Shown: positions 59,892 through 64,000 of the stretch, one piece after another
Position numbering within the stretch: the first letter of the stretch is position 1
Layout of the letters: every line of letters starts with the position of its first letter
DNA from: Bacteroidales bacterium
GTDB lineage: Bacteria > Bacteroidota > Bacteroidia > Bacteroidales > UBA932
Direction: 5' to 3'
NCBI GenBank assembly: GCA_015060395.1
Contig: SUYP01000004.1
Location: forward strand, 1-64,000
DNA length: 64,000 nucleotides
Program-made: the position numbers and the translations under genes
Notes under the pieces: generated by a model
What the model was told of the DNA's origin: nothing
Seen by the model: only the letters and a program-made list of their open reading frames with translations
The model's database searches: none

Positions 59892-60014
59892 ATGAATACT
59901 GACAACACTCTCGCTTTCATCAGCTCTATGCTGTCATCGGAAACTTCTTACAGGACCCTCGTCGATATGATCGATGAAATGGGGCTGGAACTTATGGATG
60001 TCAATATGGCCTAA
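59892..60014 (+). CDS. Small protein of 40 residues, unknown function
   Basis: The ORF encodes an acidic, Met-rich helical peptide (MNTDNTLAFISSMLSSETSY, then RTLVDMIDEMGLELMDVNMA). A -7 box precedes it by 38 bp with a plausible short leader. No family is recognised. Its stop overlaps the stop of the convergent clp gene by four bases. The promoter and a clean reading frame support a real gene; the lack of any known relative keeps confidence moderate. Confidence 0.5.
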   Translation: MNTDNTLAFISSMLSSETSYRTLVDMIDEMGLELMDVNMA

Positions 60015-62356
60015 CGCCATTCAACGACGGTACTTTCCTTGTCGTCGGACAGGCTTACGCGTATCTTCTTGTGGCTCAGGCTGTTCTTGCCTTCGAATAT
60101 CCTTCCTGCAATGATATGCTCCGATACGGGATCTTCAATATGTCGCTGTATGGCTCTCTTGAGCGGTCTGGCTCCATAGCTCGGGTCATATCCGGAATCA
60201 GCGGTCAACCGCTTTGCGGCAGCAGTGACGCTCAGCTCAAAGCCGGCATCCTTGACCCTCTTCTTGAGTCCCTTCAGTTCGATGTCGATGATCTTTTCGA
60301 TGTCCTCCCTTGTGAGTGAGTTGAAGAAGATCTGTTCGTCCACCCTGTTGATGAATTCCGGTGGGAATGCCTTTCTTACAGCCTTCTCCAGGACGGTTTT
60401 CCTGTTGCTCTGCACATTTCTTCCTGATGTGCTGAATCCGACTCCGCTGCCGTATTCATCCAGTTCGCGGCTGCCGACATTCGATGTCATTATCACTATC
60501 GTGTTGCGGAAGCTGACGGTTCTTCCATTGCTGTCGGTAAGACGGCCTTCATCCATAACCTGCAGCAAGACATTGAATACGTCAGGGTGGGCTTTCTCGA
60601 TCTCATCCAGCAGGACTACGCAATATGGCTTGCGCCTCACACGCTCGCTCAGCTGTCCGCCTTCTTCGAAGCCGACATATCCCGGAGGGGCTCCTATGAG
60701 TCTGGAGACATTGAACTTCTCCATATATTCACTCATATCAAGTCTTATCATATTATCTTCAGAATCAAACAGATACTCTGCAAGGGCCTTCGCAAGCTGG
60801 GTCTTGCCGACTCCTGTCGGACCGAAGAACAGGAATGTGCCGATCGGCTTGCCCGGGTCTTTTATTCCGGCTCTGTTCCTCTGTATGGCCCGTACGACCT
60901 TGTCAATGGCTTCGTCCTGGCCTATGATCCTGCTCTGAAGCTTCGATTTCATCTTCATCAGCTTGTTGCCTTCTCCCTCTGCGATTCTTCCGGAAGGAAT
61001 GCCTGTCATCTTTGATATTACTGACGCGACATCCTCGGCAGTGACCTGGCCTGTCCTTTTCGGATTCTTCAGCCTTACCATAGAGCCTGCCTCATCCATT
61101 GCATCGATCGCCTTGTCCGGAAGACAGCGGTCTGTGATGTAACGGTCGGACATCCTGACACAGGCTTCGATGGCTTCGTCAGTGTATATCACGTTGTGAT
61201 GCTTTTCGTAATTGGTCTTCAGCCTGTCCAGAATAGATATCGAATGAGGAATGTCGGTGTGCTCCACGACGATCTTCTGGAACCTTCTGTCAAGCGCTCC
61301 GTCCTTCTCCACGATCTTCCTGAACTCATCCATTGTGGTGGCTCCTATGCACTGGATGTCTCCTCTGGCCAGAGCCGGCTTCAGCATATTCGCAGCGTCC
61401 AGACTGCCGGAAGCTCCGCCTGCTCCGACGATGGTGTGGAACTCGTCGATGAACAGTATGACGTCAGGACTCTGTGCCACTTCGTTTATGATGGATTTCA
61501 GCCTTTTCTCAAAGTCACCGCGATATTTAGTCCCTGCCACGATGGATCCTAAGTCCAGGGATATCAGCCTCTTGTCCGCAAGTACCGGCGGAATGTCTCC
61601 TGTCGTTATCTTGATCGCTATTCCTTCCACGATGGCAGACTTTCCCACGCCCGGATCTCCGACGAGCATCGGATTGTTCTTTCTGCGTCGTCCCAGGATC
61701 TGGATGACCCTCTGGATCTCATCTTCGCGTCCTACGAGCGGATCCAGCTTGCCCTCTCTTGCAGCCTTCGTTATGTCGTAGCCGAATTCCTCGAGCGGCG
61801 AGATCTGAGGCTCTTCGCTCTTCTCTTCAGCCGCCACTGCCCTTATGCGTATATGGGGTACCTCATTCCCGCTTTCTTCCTCTTTATGTTCCTGCTGAAC
61901 TGCTGTGTCCTTGTCCAGCATCTCGTTCCTTTCCAGATATCTGTAAATATGCCCGTAGTCGATGCCGAGGTCCTGGAGATAAGTGCTTCCGTATGAGCCT
62001 CCTGCTTTGCAGAGCGCAAGGAGAAGATGTTGTGACGATGCCTGTGCGCTACGGAGCTTCGTGGCTTCCAATATGGTGAAGCTCAGGACGTTCTGGGTCC
62101 CTCGCGAGAACGAAACCTTGTCTATGTCGGAGTATGGTATATGCTCGTTCGTGAATATCTTTTCGTCGATGAACTGTTTCATCTCATCGATATCGGTCAT
62201 CGTACCGCGGAGAGCATCCACGGCCGTGTTTTCCCTGTGCCTTATGATGCCGAGAAACAGGTGGTCAGGAGCTATCCCGTAGCTTCCTGTCCTCATAGCC
62301 TCCTCCCTTGAGAAGTTTATTATCGAGCTGAGTTCGTCAGATATGCTGATTTCCAT
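60011..62356 (-). CDS. Clp protease ATPase subunit, ClpA/ClpC type without M domain
   Basis: A 781-residue AAA+ unfoldase. It has an N-terminal Clp-N repeat domain (about 1-150). D1 has Walker A VGDPGVGKSA near 237 and Walker B FIDEFH near 305. D2 has FFGPTGVGKTQLAKALA near 520 and VVLLDEIEKAHPDVFN near 585. The D1-D2 linker goes from DKAIDAMDEAGSMVRL almost directly to GQVTAEDVASVISKMTG, so the coiled-coil M domain found in ClpC is missing, as in ClpA. The GVGFSTS sequence in D2 may be the ClpP-binding loop. Partner ClpP and adaptor genes are not in the window. Has its own -7 box. Confidence 0.9.
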   Translation of the reverse strand: MEISISDELSSIINFSREEAMRTGSYGIAPDHLFLGIIRHRENTAVDALRGTMTDIDEMKQFIDEKIFTNEHIPYSDIDKVSFSRGTQNVLSFTILEATKLRSAQASSQHLLLALCKAGGSYGSTYLQDLGIDYGHIYRYLERNEMLDKDTAVQQEHKEEESGNEVPHIRIRAVAAEEKSEEPQISPLEEFGYDITKAAREGKLDPLVGREDEIQRVIQILGRRRKNNPMLVGDPGVGKSAIVEGIAIKITTGDIPPVLADKRLISLDLGSIVAGTKYRGDFEKRLKSIINEVAQSPDVILFIDEFHTIVGAGGASGSLDAANMLKPALARGDIQCIGATTMDEFRKIVEKDGALDRRFQKIVVEHTDIPHSISILDRLKTNYEKHHNVIYTDEAIEACVRMSDRYITDRCLPDKAIDAMDEAGSMVRLKNPKRTGQVTAEDVASVISKMTGIPSGRIAEGEGNKLMKMKSKLQSRIIGQDEAIDKVVRAIQRNRAGIKDPGKPIGTFLFFGPTGVGKTQLAKALAEYLFDSEDNMIRLDMSEYMEKFNVSRLIGAPPGYVGFEEGGQLSERVRRKPYCVVLLDEIEKAHPDVFNVLLQVMDEGRLTDSNGRTVSFRNTIVIMTSNVGSRELDEYGSGVGFSTSGRNVQSNRKTVLEKAVRKAFPPEFINRVDEQIFFNSLTREDIEKIIDIELKGLKKRVKDAGFELSVTAAAKRLTADSGYDPSYGARPLKRAIQRHIEDPVSEHIIAGRIFEGKNSLSHKKIRVSLSDDKESTVVEWR

Positions 62357-62388
62357 AAACGCAAAGTTTAAAATCTATATTTATTGTA

Positions 62389-62396
62389 CAAAAATA
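62389..62396 (-). promoter_or_regulatory. Promoter -7 box for the clp gene
   Basis: TATTTTTG on the minus strand, 33 bp before the start at 62356. Confidence 0.5.
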
Positions 62397-62408
62397 CTAT
62401 TTTTTTTG

Positions 62409-62416
62409 TAACTTTG
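62409..62416 (+). promoter_or_regulatory. Promoter -7 box for gyrA
   Basis: TAACTTTG, 32 bp before the ATG at 62448. Confidence 0.5.
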
Positions 62417-62447
62417 CCAAGATGTATAATTGTGCATAAAAAGTAAA

Positions 62448-64000
62448 ATGACATATATGGAAAATGAGGTAAAGACAGTTAGGATTGAACAGGTCAATAT
62501 CGACCAGCAGATGAGGAGCGCGTATATCGACTACTCTATGTCTGTGATCGTATCCAGGGCACTCCCTGATGTACGTGACGGTATGAAGCCTGTACACAGA
62601 AGGGTGCTGTTCGGAATGGAAGGCCTCGGACTGACATATTCCAGCCAGACAAAGAAATCTGCCAGAATCGTAGGTGAGGTTCTCGGTAAATATCACCCGC
62701 ACGGCGATTCAAGCGTGTATGACGCGATGGCGCGTATGGCCCAGGACTGGAGCCTTAGATACCCGCTTGTGTTCGGCCAGGGTAACTTCGGATCGATGGA
62801 CGGTGACCCGGTCGCTGCGATGCGTTATACGGAGGCAAAGCTTTCAAAGCTTTCTGATGAAGTCCTTGCGGATCTGGACAAGGATACCGTGGATTTCCAG
62901 AACAACTTCGATGACTCTCTTCAGGAACCTACAGTGCTTCCGACAAAGCTTCCGCTCCTTCTCCTTAACGGAGCGTCCGGAATCGCGGTCGGAATGGCTA
63001 CCAATATGGCGCCGCACAACCTTAGCGAGTGCTGTGACGCGATCTGCGCATATATCGACAATCCTGACATTACTGTAGAAGAACTGATGCAGTATGTCAA
63101 GGGCCCGGATTTCCCTACAGGAGGTATCATTCAGGGCCGTCAGGGCATCAAGGATGCGTTCGAGACAGGACGCGGACGTATCGTGATACGTTCGAAGACA
63201 GATATCGAGGTGAGTGATACAGGACGCGAGACCATCGTTGTGACTGAGATCCCTTATATGGTCAACAAGCGCGAGATGATCGAGAAGATCGCCGAGCTCG
63301 TGGAGACCAAGAAGGTGGACGGCATCGCATATATCAATGATGAGACCACAATGAAAGGTGTGCGCATCGTCATCAGACTGAAGAAGGATGCGAATTCTAA
63401 TGTGGTGCTTAATATGCTCTACAAGTATTCTCCGCTCCAGTCAAGTTTCTCTGTGAACAATGTGGCTCTGGTGAACGGCCGTCCGCGTACATTGAATCTC
63501 AAGGACCTTATCAAGTATTTCGTAAGGCACAGGCACGATGTGATCGTGAGAAGGACAAAGTTCGATCTGGAGAAGGCACGCAAGAGAGCTCATATTCTCG
63601 AGGGACTCCTCAAGGCTCTCGATGTCATCGATCAGATAATCAATATCATACGTTCGTCCAAGAGTGTCGATGAAGCCAAGAATGAACTGATGGCGACATT
63701 CGGATTCACTGACTTGCAGGCTACCGCTATCGTCGAGATGCGTCTGCGTCAGCTCACCGGACTCGAAAGAGAGAAACTCCAGAACGAATATGATGAACTT
63801 ATGAAATTCATACGTTATTGCGAGGACGTCCTTGCAGACGAGAAGCTTCAGATGGGCATCATCAAGGACGAGACGATGGAGATGAAGGAGAAATACGGCG
63901 ATGCAAGAAGGACAGAGATTGCCCTTTCAGCTGAGGAGTTCAATCCTGAGGACTTCTATGCGGATGAGGATGTGGTGATCACCATTTCACACCTTGGCTA
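62448..64000 (+). CDS. gyrA: DNA gyrase subunit A (5' part; runs off window edge)
   Basis: The first about 517 residues of the gyrase breakage-reunion subunit. The start is [18 protein letters not shown] or, nine bases later, MENEVKT. Features include [20 protein letters not shown], the QRDR with [15 protein letters not shown] near residue 83, and the catalytic Tyr in [10 protein letters not shown] near residue 126. At the two key QRDR sites the residues are Ser and Asp, as in quinolone-sensitive enzymes; ParC is less likely given the length of identity to gyrase landmarks. The frame is open to the window end, where the last codons read ITISHLG. Confidence 0.92.
   Translation, partial: MTYMENEVKTVRIEQVNIDQQMRSAYIDYSMSVIVSRALPDVRDGMKPVHRRVLFGMEGLGLTYSSQTKKSARIVGEVLGKYHPHGDSSVYDAMARMAQDWSLRYPLVFGQGNFGSMDGDPVAAMRYTEAKLSKLSDEVLADLDKDTVDFQNNFDDSLQEPTVLPTKLPLLLLNGASGIAVGMATNMAPHNLSECCDAICAYIDNPDITVEELMQYVKGPDFPTGGIIQGRQGIKDAFETGRGRIVIRSKTDIEVSDTGRETIVVTEIPYMVNKREMIEKIAELVETKKVDGIAYINDETTMKGVRIVIRLKKDANSNVVLNMLYKYSPLQSSFSVNNVALVNGRPRTLNLKDLIKYFVRHRHDVIVRRTKFDLEKARKRAHILEGLLKALDVIDQIINIIRSSKSVDEAKNELMATFGFTDLQATAIVEMRLRQLTGLEREKLQNEYDELMKFIRYCEDVLADEKLQMGIIKDETMEMKEKYGDARRTEIALSAEEFNPEDFYADEDVVITISHLG

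Noticed and set aside
1..64000. tRNA or rRNA genes
   Set aside because: I scanned the intergenic stretches for cloverleaf-like and rRNA-like sequence and saw none; a dedicated scan such as tRNAscan-SE would be more reliable.

Overview
This window looks like a chromosomal contig of a Bacteroidales bacterium (Bacteroidetes). The evidence is fimbrillin-family lipoproteins, a SusC-style gut-type TonB receptor, a PCMD lipoprotein, a Bacteroidetes histone H1-like protein, DUF4293, two M49 dipeptidyl-peptidase-III-type proteins, and many promoters with the phylum's -7 box TAnnTTTG close to start codons. The gene order is mostly housekeeping. I see no rRNA, tRNA, transposase, prophage or CRISPR array. 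The species cannot be named from the sequence; an uncultured gut Bacteroidales would fit.

Region 1 (1-6845) is a surface-appendage island. A minus-strand operon runs from an unknown small protein, through a 1034-residue coiled-coil lipoprotein with an almost perfect 996-bp internal tandem duplication, to three fimbrillin-family lipoproteins, the last cut by the window edge. A divergent AraC-type regulator flanks it. The shared intergenic region holds opposing promoters and a 20-bp-spaced direct repeat that could be the regulator's operator.

Region 2 (7211-15429) has cutC and sppA, then a metal-handling locus on the plus strand (small Cys/His-rich protein, TonB receptor with a Cys cluster, periplasmic HMA protein with a His tail), then the NfnAB transhydrogenase genes.

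Region 3 (15434-26645) holds lolC/E-type permease, rbfA, tyrS, an unusual HEXXH-type M49 protein, tpiA, a secreted M6 metalloprotease with a small lipoprotein, a PCMD protein, a histone H1-like protein, pth and rplY. Two long palindromic intergenic elements lie here.

Region 4 (26699-36000) holds a C11 cysteine peptidase, a classical HEXXXH dipeptidyl peptidase III, xerD (start codon inside a dispersed palindromic repeat), an FKBP isomerase, pnuC, a GDSL hydrolase, a BadF-type sugar kinase, recR, corA and a DUF805 protein.

Region 5 (36000-48400) holds rpsA, rnz, a LysM glucosaminidase, mltG, an acetyl-CoA hydrolase/transferase, mazG, tcdA, a GNAT-like protein, prfA, an unknown membrane protein and a hotdog thioesterase.

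Region 6 (48387-64000) holds a membrane LytTR regulator, the fatty-acid synthesis run fabH-fabK-fabF-fabZ, DUF4293, a nucleoside phosphorylase, a secreted MORN-repeat protein, an alpha/beta hydrolase with an AI-2E-type permease, a HAD phosphatase, a 40-residue ORF with its own promoter, a Clp ATPase without the M domain, and the start of gyrA.

The most unusual points are the duplicated coiled-coil lipoprotein in a regulated fimbrillin operon, the palindromic intergenic elements whose outer arms differ between loci, the metal locus with near-leaderless promoters, and the paired HEXXH/HEXXXH M49 proteins. All assignments come from reading motifs by eye; no database was searched.
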